Shown in pieces: positions 45,841 to 58,054 of a DNA stretch of 64,000 nt. How positions within the stretch are numbered: position 1 is the first letter of the stretch; the number at the start of each line of letters is the position of its first letter. Below the pieces are notes generated by a model, which was not told the origin of the DNA, searched no databases, and saw only the letters and a program-made list of their open reading frames with translations. The stretch covers positions 48,617,501-48,681,500 of the forward strand of contig NC_133170.1 of assembly GCF_040802235.1 (NCBI RefSeq). Direction: 5' to 3'. The position numbers were made by a program, and so were the translations under genes. Source of the DNA: Manis javanica (lineage: Eukaryota; Chordata; Mammalia; Pholidota; Manidae).

Positions 45841-47134
45841 TTAATTCACATTGCTTCAGGTCATATAAATGGAAAAGCAATATATAAAATGTCATTCACC
45901 ATATATCCAAATAAATATGTAAAAGGAAACTTTGAGTTACAAGAAACTTTGAGACTCAAGTGGTGGCTAACATTCCAAGCCAGGGAAAAGCATTACATCA
46001 CTTGTTCCATCGACAACCCCCTCTACCCCAACCCTTTAATCTTGACCGATTGGCTTAGCGGTGTCTCCCTTTTCCACTGATCCCAAATCCTTGTTACATT
46101 CTCCCAAATCCTTGTTACAGTCTACCTAATCCACAGAAAATTAGTTTCTCATGGAATGGAAGCCAACCTCCGTTGGATGTTTGTCTACCTCAAAAATTGT
46201 TCCAAAGGAAAAAGAAGTCTTTAAAAAGTTAACTCTAAAGCAAAAAATAACTCTGTTCATATTGGAATAAAAAGATAAGAACATTAAGACCCTAAAAAGT
46301 TCAGAAATCACTTCTCTGTTCCATCAGAGTGCGATCTGATTATACTTTTTATTGTTTTATATGTTTCAGTTAACTCAATTGTAATTGCTTGTCAGCATTT
46401 CATTCTAAGCAATAAATTTGTCATAAAAAAGAATAGAAATAATCTAATTTCATTGTTCATCGTTTTAGTGTTTGTTCCCCTTATCTGTTCCTGCTACTTT
46501 GGAATATATTCTTTTGCTAGCAGCTGTTGTGATATGCTTTATAGGGAAATATTTTAACAATTTCCTTTCTAATTTTCTTTCTTTTATATACGTAGATTAT
46601 TCCTGTTCAGAGTAAGAAAGGAAATGATCAGATAGCAAAGGAAAAAGGGAAATACAGAAGACTATATAAACATGTGCGATGTGTACATTTTATATATTTA
46701 TATGACATATTTACATATGATATACATGTACTCAGTTTTGATGTATATATCATTTTATGTATATAATATTTTAAATTATTTATTAGATTAACTAATTAGT
46801 AAAGTGACTAGTTAGCTTGCTATTTAGATGCAAACATTTTTATATTGAAACTAGACTGTAGGATATTGTGGATGTCAGTGAGCCCCAATATCAAATTGTT
46901 ATAATGGTTGCTTCAGTCTGGACCTCTCTGAATGCTCAGTGGTACTCTCCTCCTCCTGATTCTCCTGAATTCTCCTCTTTAAGGCATATGCAGAGGAGTG
47001 TGGTGGGAAAAGATAGTAATTTATACTAAAGGGCAAATAACTAATATGATTTACTATCTTACATTTCCCATTTCCCATGGATATTTCAACATAAATACAA
47101 CTTTTAACCAAATACCAAATATATTAAAACATTA
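45841..47134. other. Intron, nothing recognised
   Basis: No exon. A 21-bp tandem pair lies at 46081-46122, and 46680-46800 is very AT-rich. Confidence 0.5.
46081..46122. repeat. 21-bp tandem duplication
   Basis: TCCCAAATCCTTGTTACA followed by TTC in the first unit and GTC in the second; one mismatch, directly adjacent. Confidence 0.9.
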
Positions 47135-47270
47135 CAGGCCAGGGTTGGGGAGAAGCATTCCAGATTTGTCCATTTTTTACTTTGGGTTCCCTTGGAAACA
47201 GACTCTGAGACAAAGATTTGAGAGCAAGAAGTTACATAAGGAGGTATAATAATACTAAATGTTCATGTTT
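47135..47270 (+). repeat. Unnamed interspersed repeat, copy A
   Basis: Shares an ordered set of phrases with 48370-48520: TTACAGGCC, TTTGGGTTCCCTTGGAA, CAGACTCTGAGACAAAGATT, TGAGAGCAAGAAGTTACAT, AGGAGGT. I do not know the family. Confidence 0.7.
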
Positions 47271-48369
47271 GGCATCATCAGTCTTTGGAAGACAAAGGAA
47301 GTTTCTTGGTATAGAAGATCCTTATGGTGCCACTGAAATCACATCACAGAGGCTGTTGCCTGTGCAAATGTCTCTCCCAAACAGTTTCACTTGCACAGAC
47401 TTATTTTTTGGGAGCCTACTAATTCTTCATCAACACAGGTCTTATTCTTGAAATCAGATCACTTAAAATATGTGTGTCTTATATACTCAATTTTGTTGGT
47501 AGAAAGCTTTCTTATAGTTATTCATGGGCTAAGGAAGTCAATTTTTAATGTCATTTGATTTGGTTGATAGGTTTCAGTAGTAACATGCCAAAGTAATATT
47601 TTTAATATGATTCAAACTTTCGAAAAAAGTACTTGTGCCGTTAGCTCAGTTATTCCTAATATATTCAATTTCTGAATTTATTCCAGATAAATCTATCAAA
47701 TTTCATTCTTATTACTACTTTCTCCACCTTAATTCCCAAGCATTTTCTTAGCACCTTATAAAGTTCAGTGGGTTTAAGATGCTTTTTGTGGAATCAAGGT
47801 TCATTAAAACTTCAACTTGATAGTGAATTTCAGTTCAGTGGACTGTATTTTACCATTGACTTATTGTGAAATTATAGTTTCATTCCCTGGATGAAAAAAA
47901 GGGGTATTAAATTTAATTTAAAATTACTTGTAGAAAATTAGTGAATGTGATCACATATGTAAAGAAAAAAACACAATGTTTTGACAAAACATGGTAGTGA
48001 TATAATATCAAAATGTAAACAACTTTCCTAAAATACCCAGAGCTATATCTACCTGAAGTATATACATGCTTTCTGTTAATTTCCTGGAATCTGTACTTGA
48101 TTATCAATTATTTGGTTAGTGAACTAATGTAAGCAAGCTTGTTAGGAGTTTTGTAGTTATATTTGCTTTGTTCTGCTGTTTGCTTTAAGTTGTTTAAAAA
48201 CTCTTCATCGTGGTGTGCCTCTACCTGTAGAGTAGGTAATACTTATACCATTAATAGAAATTCAAATTTCAAAATCTCTTATATCTGTAGATAACTTTTT
48301 TTCCATAGTACCTGCCTTTGAGGTGGGACATTCTTATGCCTCACTATTATTGTAGCACTCAAGAGGAGC
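47271..48369. other. Intron, nothing recognised
   Basis: Sequence between the two related repeats. No exon seen. Confidence 0.5.
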
Positions 48370-48520
48370 TATTACAGGCCCGGTTGCGGGGGGTGGGGGG
48401 AATTCATCCCAGAGCCATCTGTCATTTCCTTACTTTGGTTTCCCTTAGAAGCAGACTCTGAGGCAAAGATTTGAGTGCAAGTAGTTACATTAGGAGGTGC
48501 ACAAAATTAAGGAACGGTGG
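48370..48520 (+). repeat. Unnamed interspersed repeat, copy B
   Basis: Related to 47135-47270: TTACAGGCC, TTTGGTTTCCCTTAGAA, CAGACTCTGAGGCAAAGATT, TGAGTGCAAGTAGTTACAT, AGGAGGT. It may extend to about 48960. Confidence 0.7.
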
Positions 48521-49889
48521 TGTAAGACAAAGAAACTAATAAACTATATTATCATGCAAATTACCATGTGGGCAAGTGCTTAATCCCCCAGGAGGACTCT
48601 GAGAGGCAGTGTAGGACCTGCATCTCTGAATTACCCTACCCAAGGGATCAGCATCTTGGCTCACTAACTAGGGCTCTCAGGGAAGGATGCTAATTGCCCA
48701 GCACTTCCTGCTACTGCACAGTGGGAGGGGGCTAGAGTGGCCAGAGAAAGCCCTCCCGCAGAGATGCAGTTCCTGGCCATTGGGATGTGCTGCAAGAATC
48801 AGTGGCCAGGAGATATGGGCCAGTCTCCCCAGGTGATGGTATGTGCTACAATAGTTACTCATTTGTGGCCACCTAGCCTTTTGGTCATAAAAGAAATGAT
48901 CACACCACCATTTCCCTGGAAGATGCACGATCAGCTCACCACAAATTTTTTAAAAACACCCTCAGGTATCTTTTCTAACATGTCTAACTGCCCACATATT
49001 TAAATAGCTAAATGTTTGCCTATCTCCACTTTACCAGAATTGGAAATGTCCCATCTTGGTTGACCCTGGCCCTTGGTTCTGTTTGCCTGTGCAGTATAAC
49101 ACCTCCTTCTAGAATTTAGAGTTAGGGTCCTTTCTTTATTAAGTCGATATTTTAAGGCTTCTCCAAGTGAAATTTCTAATTCTAATGAGGAAATCTCTAT
49201 TGCTTACTCAAAGTTTTTACTCCTAAATCATTCAGGTCACATTTGAACATTCAGGTAAAAATATATAAATTGCTGATGCTTTATGTGGGTATTTAGCTAG
49301 TCGGTTGGAGAATAATGAGGTCATTTGCCTGGAGATATAGCTATAGCTCCAGCCTACTAAGTGTATTTTTATTTTGAGCCTAGCTGAAGAAATCACTAGG
49401 GGTCCTCCCCCAACTCCATCTCCCCACTACAGATAACTTTTCTTTCTAAGCTTCACGTGTGCTTGAGGAACCATTTAAACAGAACTAGATTATCATTAAA
49501 GAGAAGTTAAGTAGTGTTTGGAGCAGCGCAATAGCTTAATGAGACACACAAATCATTTGGGGATTCAGTGTACATTGGAGGTACCCTAGAACTACCTCAA
49601 TTATCTTCCTGAAAAACTGTTAGGGTTTTGCTCTGGATCCCTAGTCATGCCTGATAGCCTCCAGGAGTTTCCCCAAACCTGGGCTCTACCTTTCCTCACC
49701 CACATTTATAACATCCCTTTAGACTGACGGCCACTCTGAGTGCTGGGATCAGCTTTTAGTGACTGTGCCAGAGTCAAGCCCAGGCATCTTGCACTCATGG
49801 CTCTCAACCACATGGAAGTGAATCACAAGGAATTTCATGAAAGGAAGGAGTATTGTCCCTGGCACCTGTCTTTTCACATTGGTTTACTT
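48521..49889. other. Intron, nothing firmly recognised
   Basis: 48521-48960 may belong to the repeat of 48370. The remainder has no gene or named repeat. Confidence 0.45.
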
Positions 49890-50065
49890 CTCTCTGAGTA
49901 AGGAAATGTATTACTCTTAGAATTACAGAATCATTGAAGGAACCTTCAAAATAAATGGTCAAGTTCAAAATGCCTATATCCCAACAATGAGAAACTTGAG
50001 ATAGAATGAGCCCACATGCTTTGCCCAAGGAAACACAGCAGATCTAGGACATGTACTCACATTTT
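49890..50065 (-). mobile_element. Probable MIR SINE fragment, much decayed
   Basis: GAGAAACTTGAGATAGAATG, then CTTTGCCCAAGGAAACACAG and CAGATCTAGGAC keep the reversed MIR order. Confidence 0.5.
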
Positions 50066-50324
50066 GTCTTTCCTCTTTCTGGTTCAGTATTCTTGCGTGT
50101 CCTGCATAATACTAGGCAAAGCATGTTCAAACATACAGAAAAAGCAAGTATTCATTTTTGACAAGTGCTCATAAGCAGTAATACTGTAAAACAAAAATAA
50201 ATAAAAATGCCAAAATTCCTCTCTCCTCTTGCTTCATTGTTTCCTTAAATCTTTCAACATACCAGATCAGTTACTTTTTATTTTGTCTCTCTTCCTCTAC
50301 TAGAATGAAGGATTTTTTTTTTTT

Positions 50325-50415
50325 TTGCCTGTTTTATTCCCCAAGGTACACCAAGCACTTGGAACAACCTCAAGGCACTCGGTAAATATTTGTTGAGTAA
50401 GTGAATGAATGCAAT
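50325..50415 (+). mobile_element. L2 LINE 3'-end fragment
   Basis: CCTGTTTTATTCCCCAAGGT, then CAAGGCACTCGGTAAATATT and TGTTGAGTAAGTGAATGAAT are an L2 tail. A T14 run precedes it at about 50311-50325. Confidence 0.7.
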
Positions 50416-50809
50416 CCAGACTCTTCACAGGGATAGTATGTTTTATTGTTTTGAGTTAGACCCTTAAGATCCAGAGATCCATGTTTCTATCAGAGGAAGC
50501 TAACTAGAATATGAGGCAGCTCCTCCTCTAATATTCTGAAAATTTGAATTATCAGAATATCAGAATAAATTGCCTTTGGAGTTTATTCATCAAAAGGCTC
50601 ATCCACATGTTGAGAGTTAAATACTGATTACTCGGCTTTATACCAGTGTTTCAGCTGGATTTCTACGTGACTTTACAGGCCAGATTTTTGCTCTCATTTT
50701 ACATTTCTTTTCTACATTCAAATATACAAACATGGCCCTCCTTCGGACTCCCTCTACCCAATCTAGGATTTAGTCTCACCCTAAATATCAGCACCATTTA
50801 GTCTTTGCT
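50416..50809. other. Intron, nothing recognised
   Basis: No exon or named repeat. Confidence 0.5.
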
Positions 50810-51765
50810 GTTTTTTTAAAAGTGTATTCACAATGCTGTATTTATCTTCATTTATCTCATAACTAGAAATTAGTACCTTTTGATCCCCTTCACCTGTTTC
50901 ACCTACTCTCTACTCCTGCCTCTGGAAACCACTAAGCTCTTCTCTAGATCTCTGAGCTTGGTTTTGTTATGTTTTAGATGCCACATATAAGTGAGATCAT
51001 GCAGTGTTAGTCTTTCTCTGTCTGATTTATTTCACTTAGCATAATGCCATCAAGGTCCATTCATGTTGTCTTAAATGCCAGGATTAACTTCTTTTTATGG
51101 CTGAGTAATATGCCACGGTGAAATGACACCCCACATCTTCTTATCCATTCATTCATTAATGGACACCTAGGTTATTCCTTTTACAATAGCCAAGAATTTG
51201 CAATTATTGTTAATAATGTTATACTGAACAGGAAGGTGCAGATATCTTTGAGATGGTGATTTTGTTTCCTTTGGAAATAAACGTGGAGTTGTTAGATCAG
51301 ATGGTAGTTAGAGTTTTAATTTTTGAAGAACCTCCACATGGTTTTCCCCAGTGGCTATACCAATTTACTTTCCCATCAAAGTGCTCAGGGGTTCCCTTTT
51401 CTCTACATCCTCTCCTATAGTTGTTGTCTCTTATCTTTTTTGATAATAGCCATTCTAATGGAGGTGAGGGGATATCTCTGTGGTTTTGACTTGGATTTCC
51501 TGGTAATTAGTGCTGTTGAGCATATTTTCCTGTGTCTGTTGGCCATCTGTGTGTCTTCTATGGGGAGATGTTTCCTTTGACATCTTTGGAAAGATCCTCT
51601 GCTCAGTTTGTAATTGTTTATTTTTAGATGCATGAGTTCTTTGTATATTTTCGATATTAATGCCTTATCAGATGTATGATTTACAAATATTTTCTTCCAT
51701 GCCATAGGTTTCCTTTTCATTTTGTTGATGGTTTCCTTTGGTGTCTGTACAGCAGCATTCTGTCT
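50810..51765 (-). mobile_element. L1 3'-end fragment, minus strand
   Basis: Reads as reversed L1 3'UTR and ORF2 C-terminus for about 950 bp: ATAAGTGAGATCATGCAGTG, TATGGCTGAGTAATATGCCA, CCATTCTAATGGAGGTGAGG, ATTTTCTTCCATGCCATAGG. An older L1 family than the stack at the left; frames are broken. Confidence 0.85.
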
Positions 51766-53488
51766 TGAAATACATCATTCCCTCCCCTTCTTTTTATTTA
51801 TCTTGCTCTTCTTTTTTCTTAGAAAAAGACAAAGTGTCCCATTGCACCATGCATTTGATCTAGTCCTCTGACCTGACATTTTTATCTTCTTTCACTCATA
51901 TGTTTTATAGAAGAAATACATTTCCTTTCTTAAAGCAATGGGATCACACTGAGCCCTCAGATCTGGCTGCCTGTTCCCCAGGCTGCTGAACGTGTATCTT
52001 CTCTTAATCAGTAAGGGAAGGTGACCTGGACCAAAGGCCAGTCATCCTCCTGGGAAGCACCCAACTACTTCATTATCCTTGGGGTTCATGAAAAGGCCTT
52101 TCTCTTATCAAGGAACTCTTCACTTACTGATGTGCCCCCACAGAATACGAAAGGAGCAAAGTACCCTGGATTCAGTCTAATGTTTGAATCATGGCGCTCT
52201 GTGTTGGGATGAAAGCTTTGAGTTAAAAGAGAAGCAGACAGCTGAGGTTGTGCCACTTATTCACTGTCACTGGGACAAGTGGTCACAAATATATGTGAGT
52301 CCAGAGACCAGTCTGCACAAGGATTTGCATTTCTGTGTGTCCCAACCACCTGACCCCTTCATCCCTCAGCCGGAGCTCCATGTGCAGGCAGCAGAGTCAG
52401 GTGAGTTCTGCAGACCGCTGGAGACCAAAGAGAGTGGGTGACTCCTCCTTTTGTTGCTTCTGGCTTACGTACTCCTCTAACTCTCTGTTCAGAAGTGTGA
52501 GGGCCTTCCCAGGTGCAGTCATCTGTGGGTGAGTGTTGAAGACACTTTGAAGTTTATTCCTAACAGACATGTCTGTGGATAGGATGAGGGCCTGTAATCC
52601 TGTAGGCTAGGATGAGGTCATACCTCACGTCCAGGTAGTCATGATTAACCCCCAGGTCTGCCAAAGTAGACAGACAGAGCATAGAGTGCCCTTGTGAGAA
52701 GGGAAACACCCTGGGGGAGGCAGCTCCATGGATGTGTGGTGGGTGCATTTCAACCCCTCTGCACCCCCTTGGCTGGACACCCCACCCTCTTCCAGGAGCA
52801 ACTCACATAAGCATATGGGATTTTACCCCTCCATCCCTCGCTCTCTTTTCCCTACCACCTCACTTGACAAAATAACTGAGTTCTCAGACTTATAGTACAG
52901 TCTTATTTAGGACAAACTAAACAGTCACTGAAAACAAGTCTCTCCCTTATGCTGGAAAAAGGTTAGTTTGTTTTCTGATTGCATTTTGGATCTTATGTAC
53001 CACCCACACCTTGATGTGGCCAAAAGCAACTGCCAGGAAGCCCTCCTCTGCTGTGTTCCTATAGTCAACTTTGATTTCAACGTTAAAAGAAAGAAACACT
53101 GTGATAAATAAGGTAAAGTTAAGTAATTCCATTTATGACATATTAGTACAGTCAATGTCCTACTGAAACATCCTATCCCACAAGGTACTCTTAAGTATCT
53201 ACTGGCATTTTCCTCAAGGGCCAGTCTACTTTTAAGAGAGAAGGTTTCAGGATAGGCTCCATAACTTCTCAGGTCAACAATTGGGGCCAGATAACAACAA
53301 AATTAGATATTAGATAGCAGATAAAATTTGCTAAGAAGGCTGATGATGGATTCTCAGTTACAATCTGCACTCTTAGTTGATTCTAGAGAGAATTATTCCC
53401 ACATCTTTCCTCCACCCCATCCCACACACCCCACATAGTACTAGGCTCATAGAATAATAAGAAATGTAGGTCAGTGGGCTTATCTAGA
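51766..53488. other. Intron, nothing recognised
   Basis: No splice-supported exon; open frames are short and without domain support. Confidence 0.5.
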
Positions 53489-53698
53489 ACAAGGGTTGGC
53501 AAGTTACACTTGTGGGCCAAATCTCGTCTGCAGCCTGCTTTTGTAAACAAGGTATTTTTGCAACATAGCCATGCCCACTGGCTTTGGTATTATCTACAAA
53601 AGCTCTCTCACTACAAGGTCAGAAGTTGCAAAAAGACATTATCTGACTTCCAAAGCCTAAAAGATCCCTTTATAGAAAACTGTTTGCAGACTCTTGCT
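53489..53698 (+). mobile_element. Ancient interspersed repeat, copy 3 of 3 (probable hAT-type MER)
   Basis: AACAAGGGTTGGCAAGTTAC, GGGCCAAATCTCGTCTGCAG, CCTGCTTTTGTAAACAAGGT, CATAGCCATGCCCACTGG. More decayed than the copy at 28921. Confidence 0.6.
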
Positions 53699-53754
53699 CT
53701 CGATCTACCACATAAAAGTCCACTCAATAAATACAATTTTTTAACATCAGTATG

Positions 53755-53945
53755 ACTTCAGTTTCTGGCCCAAACACTAATTAACTGTGTGACTTTGGGT
53801 AACTTACCTTTCTGCACTACTTCCCTCCTCTTGTTAAAATGGAGATAACCATACCTAGGTGATAACAGTTGCAAGGATGAATTTAGTTAAGAGCTGTAAA
53901 ACACTCAAAGCCATGCCTGTCACATAGTAGGTACTCAGCTTACTG
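53755..53945 (+). mobile_element. MIR SINE
   Basis: Good MIR core: AACTGTGTGACTTTGGGTAA, AAAATGGAGATAACCATACC, GTAAAACACTCAAAGCC, CTGTCACATAGTAGGTACTC. Confidence 0.85.
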
Positions 53946-54236
53946 TTGAGCTAATAACATTAGCTGTTACTCATTCTGGATTTTATTGATATTGAGGATA
54001 TAGCCCTATTTTCAAAGACCAAGACATATTCAAGACACTTGATTATATTACTTTATTTCAGCATGGCAAGAACATGAAACAGGACAAGATCCTAAATGCT
54101 GCCTGACAGCAGAGTGAGTGCTGAGCAGAGGGGAGGAATTTTTATAAGCATTCTTCTTGATTAACATAGATTGAGCCATTTCTACAAAAACATGACAAAG
54201 AAGATTTTCAGAACATATGTGATCACAGTGCTTTGC

Positions 54237-54440
54237 ACTCATGTTGTTGTAAATGGCAGAATTTTCTTCTTTTTTAAGGCTGAATAATATTCCATTGCAT
54301 ATATACCCACCACTATTTTTTATTCATTCATCTGTCTACAGAAATTTATGTGTTTTCATATCTTGGCTGTTGTGAATAATGCTGCAGTGAACATGGGAGT
54401 ATAGATATCTCTGAGAACTGCTTTCATTTCTAAAAGAACA
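54237..54440 (-). mobile_element. L1 fragment, minus strand
   Basis: AAGGCTGAATAATATTCCAT, then CATATCTTGGCTGTTGTGAA and TAATGCTGCAGTGAACATGG are a reversed L1 3' region. Confidence 0.8.
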
Positions 54441-54889
54441 AGCTTCTTGTTAAATATGAGTCATTCTGCTATCCAGAATATTATGCTACTATCGTGTCAT
54501 CTATCAAATTATATCATAGTTAGGTACTATTTCTATGGATGTGCCAATTAATGTTATTTCCCACTTTTCTTTTGAATGTGAAAGAAAAAAATATGTAAAA
54601 ATCCTCTGATTATTTGCCTGAAGCCTATATCTATTTCAAGCTGAAAGACCAAAGCAATTTAACTAAGGAAACTCCAGGTAAAGCTATGTATAGCAAAATC
54701 TTAATTACCACAGTTGATTTACTTGGGAACCCAAACTAGGGCACAGAAAGGAAGTAATGGATGTTCCTCAGCCCCATGACAACTAATGGCTCATAAGCAA
54801 ACCTCTGAGGCTTTCCTCAGAGTTCATATAGTCTTAATTAAAACAAAGTTATCTGCTTTTTTTTCCCATTGCTCACCATAGCATTTGGT
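54441..54889. other. Intron, nothing recognised
   Basis: No exon or named repeat. Confidence 0.5.
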
Positions 54890-55420
54890 TTTTAACTTTT
54901 TATGGAGGCATGATACATATACAGTGTAAATACATATATGTGTGTGTATATGTATAGTAACCAGCTCAATGAATCGCAGTACCCAGGTAAAAAGCCAGCT
55001 AACCAGCTCTCCAGAGCCCCTGTCTCCCCTCCCATCCCTGCCCCACAAAGAGTCACAAGTTCCTACTCCGACAGTGTAGATCTGTGTGACCTGTCTTGTC
55101 CTCAGTGTACTAGAGTCACACAGTCTGGGCTCTTTTGTGTCTGGCTTCTCTGACTTAGTATTATGTTTATGAGGTCACCCAGATTGTCCCATGTAGCTAC
55201 TGTTTGTTCTTTTTCATTCCCATATGGTATTTCATTGCAGGAGTGCCCCACATTCCATGTATCCATTCCATTGTTGATGTACCTTCCGAAAGTTTCCAAT
55301 TTTGGGCAATTGCAAATTAGCGCATGTCTTTTGGTGACCGTATATACATGTTACCACTGCATACACATCTACCAGTGAAGCAGCTGAGTCATGGGGTAGG
55401 AATACTCTCGGCTTTTAATA
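54890..55420 (-). mobile_element. Ancient L1ME-like 3' end, minus strand
   Basis: CAGCTCAATGAATCGCAGTA, CTCTTTTGTGTCTGGCTTCT, TTATGTTTATGAGGTCACCC, CCATTGTTGATGTACCTTCC, CATGTCTTTTGGTGACCGTA keep the order of an L1ME-type 3' region in reverse. A TG/TA tract sits at about 54930-54955. Confidence 0.75.
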
Positions 55421-56589
55421 GTTTCTTCCAGTTTCCTAAAGTTCCCTATAGTTTTTAAACAATAAATTAGAAGTCAGTCCCGCCAAAGGCAGGCATGCGG
55501 ATGGCAACAGTGATGAGAGCTGGAATAACCTCTAAGAGCACTCAGAACAGAGGCTATTTAGCATAAGAGCATTACCGTACGTGGCAGAGCAGTGGTAATT
55601 GACTTCAACTGTGTTGACCTTGACTCACCAAGAATGTCAAACCATGGTCAACCACTTGTGTTTAAAATGGCCAAGGAGGACACCATCACTAGTGTAACCA
55701 TCCTTTTTAGTTTCCACCCATCCTGATAAACTTATTTCTTCAAACCCTCATTCCCAGTATGATCCACTCTGTCTTTGGTGAGTAAATTAATGAAATCTGT
55801 GATATATTTCTAGGCTGTTGGCTTAGCAAAGAAATACTAGTAAAAATTGTGCTTGTTAAGTAATCCAGAGGCACAAACTCACCAAAACTATGCATATAAA
55901 GCATTTTGTATTTCTGTGAAGTTGCAATATTTCAACTATAATTTCACAGGGCAGAGGAAACCTTGATATGCGGAGGTTTTGAGGTCAGGAGTCAGGTGTG
56001 AGCTCTCCCAGCACAGCAGGAATTCAGAAGCGTGGAACTCAGGCCAGAAGGCATACGCCATGACCCAGGGGAGGAAGCTCTTTGCTGGGGCCCTACCCTT
56101 GGCTTCTATGCTTCTCCACTCTTTGTACTGGCAGAGCTCTTGTTACCTTCCAAGGGAGACCCTGGAGCCAGGTACAAGAGTTCCTGGGGGAGCAGAGTGA
56201 GATGCACAAGTGGCCGTGTGGGAGCATTTCCCACCAGTTTGGACCTTGCTGACCCTGAAGACTACTGGTGCATATAATATGTAGTGCAACCACATACAGG
56301 GAGACTGCATCTGAGGTAATCTGAGCAGTTCAGTGACTTTTTTTTCCATTTAAAGTAATGTATGAGTAGATATAAATTTAAATGTAGACATATAAGTATT
56401 AGGATTTATGTGTATGTGTATTTTTCACACTGAACCCATGTGACTGCAGAAGAAATTTCCTTACTACAAGAGTCCTAAGCATTTTGACAGGGTGTCATAA
56501 AATGCACCTGAAAGGACTTCAGAGAGTGAGTGGGTCTGCCACAAGTTACATGGTTCCCAAGGGAATTATAAAGAAATTCAAAGTTCCAT
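55421..56589. other. Intron, nothing recognised
   Basis: Several overlapping open frames at 55979-56349 are not supported by a domain or splice sites. Confidence 0.5.
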
Positions 56590-56790
56590 TGTTTTGTGCT
56601 CTGACCATGGGCCAGGTTCTTTCTGAATATCATTTTTTATCTTCATAGTAAGGCTAGCATTGCCGTTCCCATTTTATATATGAAAAAAACAGAGGGTAAT
56701 AGAGGTAAAGCCACTTTGCTTATGCCACATAGTTAGCGAGTAGTAGACCTGTGACCTGCCCTGATTCCCTTTCTATTATCCCACTCTTAA
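56590..56790 (-). mobile_element. MIR SINE fragment
   Basis: CCATGGGCCAGGTTCTTTCT, TTCCCATTTTATATATGAAA, AGGTAAAGCCACTTTGCTTA and TAGTTAGCGAGTAG follow the reversed MIR. Confidence 0.75.
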
Positions 56791-57765
56791 CTCAGGAAGG
56801 GTTTGCAGAGGCTGTTCCAAGAGTACATGTAAACCACCAGGACTTTAATAGGAATGACAGAACATATGTACAGTGGATACCAAATGGTAATCTGCAGAGA
56901 GAGAGATACCCATCAATTGGGGCTGACTGATTGCACCCACACTTGTAAAGATCCCAGCCCGTGGCTGTCAGTTCCAGCCACACAGAGAACCACCTGGGGC
57001 CCAGACTGCAGTACCCATGTTTGTCTTGCATTTGGTTTAGGATGAAACTCTGGCAGCCGTGTTTTTTGAAATGCTTCCCAGGTGATTCTCTGCAGCTATG
57101 GTTGTGAACCGCAGATTGAGATTAAATGCCTTTGCAGACTAAGCAATTAAATCTGAATCACGAATGTAATTTTTTAAAGAAAGCATATATGCAAAAGGGT
57201 TTGACAAACTGCAAACTGCTCCATGTATGGCACTTTCATGAAGAGATAAATGGAGAACATAATTTATGAAAGTAATTGGACACCTGGTCCATGGGGGAAG
57301 GCGGCAAGGCATGTGTAGGCTACTGAGGAGAGAGTTTTCTTTACGCAATGGTTTGAAACCAGCCTTTCCTGGTAAGTGGCCCATCCCAGTCCCTGGGGCT
57401 TTCAGGCTGTGGAAAGGAAACTTGGAGTGGGAGAGGCCAATGGTACGTAAAGTGGAAAAATCAGGGGCCGCCTGGGCCTCAGAGTTGGTAGATCCAGGAC
57501 TATTCCCTGGACTGTTCTATAAATGGAGCAGCTCTGTGATTTAAGAATGTAATTCCTCAGGTATTTGGGCATGAGTCTCTAGCATTTGTTAAATCAAGCT
57601 GGAACTGACAAAGTATAAAGAGGGCAGAGTCTTAGAATTTTCATTCTAAGTAAGCCAGGTTTTAACAAGAATTCTCCCCAGAAGTGCATTGCACACTCCA
57701 CAGCCCTTTCAGAGCCCAGCGCCCTCAACTACCACTTGAAAACACTTGAAGTAAGTCAGAGAAGA
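56791..57765. other. Intron, nothing recognised
   Basis: 56985-57120 may be a decayed hAT MER fragment (CCCAGACTGCAGTACCCATG, GATTCTCTGCAGCTATGGTT) but I cannot place it. No exon. Confidence 0.45.
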
Positions 57766-57798
57766 GCAATCTCTCTCTTTCTCTGTCTCTCCCTGATA

Positions 57799-57862
<64 letters not shown>
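57766..57862. repeat. (CT)n-rich tract and (CA)31 microsatellite
   Basis: CTCTCTCTTTCTCTGTCTCTCC at about 57770-57792, then 31 perfect CA units at 57801-57862. This is the longest pure repeat in the window and probably polymorphic. Confidence 0.95.
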
Positions 57863-57865
<3 letters not shown>

Positions 57866-58054
57866 CTATACGTAGTTCTATATAAAAACCTATTATGCTT
57901 AGTTATTAAAGGTGGACACCCTGATAGCCACCCCCTGGGAAGGAGCAGGACCCCGCTGAGGACCCCAGGGGCTCCCCACCTGCCCCCTCCCAAACACAGG
58001 CCCACTGTGCCACTTCCTCCCTGCCTGAGAATCCACTGTCCTTTCATAGTAATC
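57863..58054. other. Intron, nothing recognised
   Basis: Relatively GC-rich short stretch between the CA repeat and the next ancient repeat. Confidence 0.4.
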
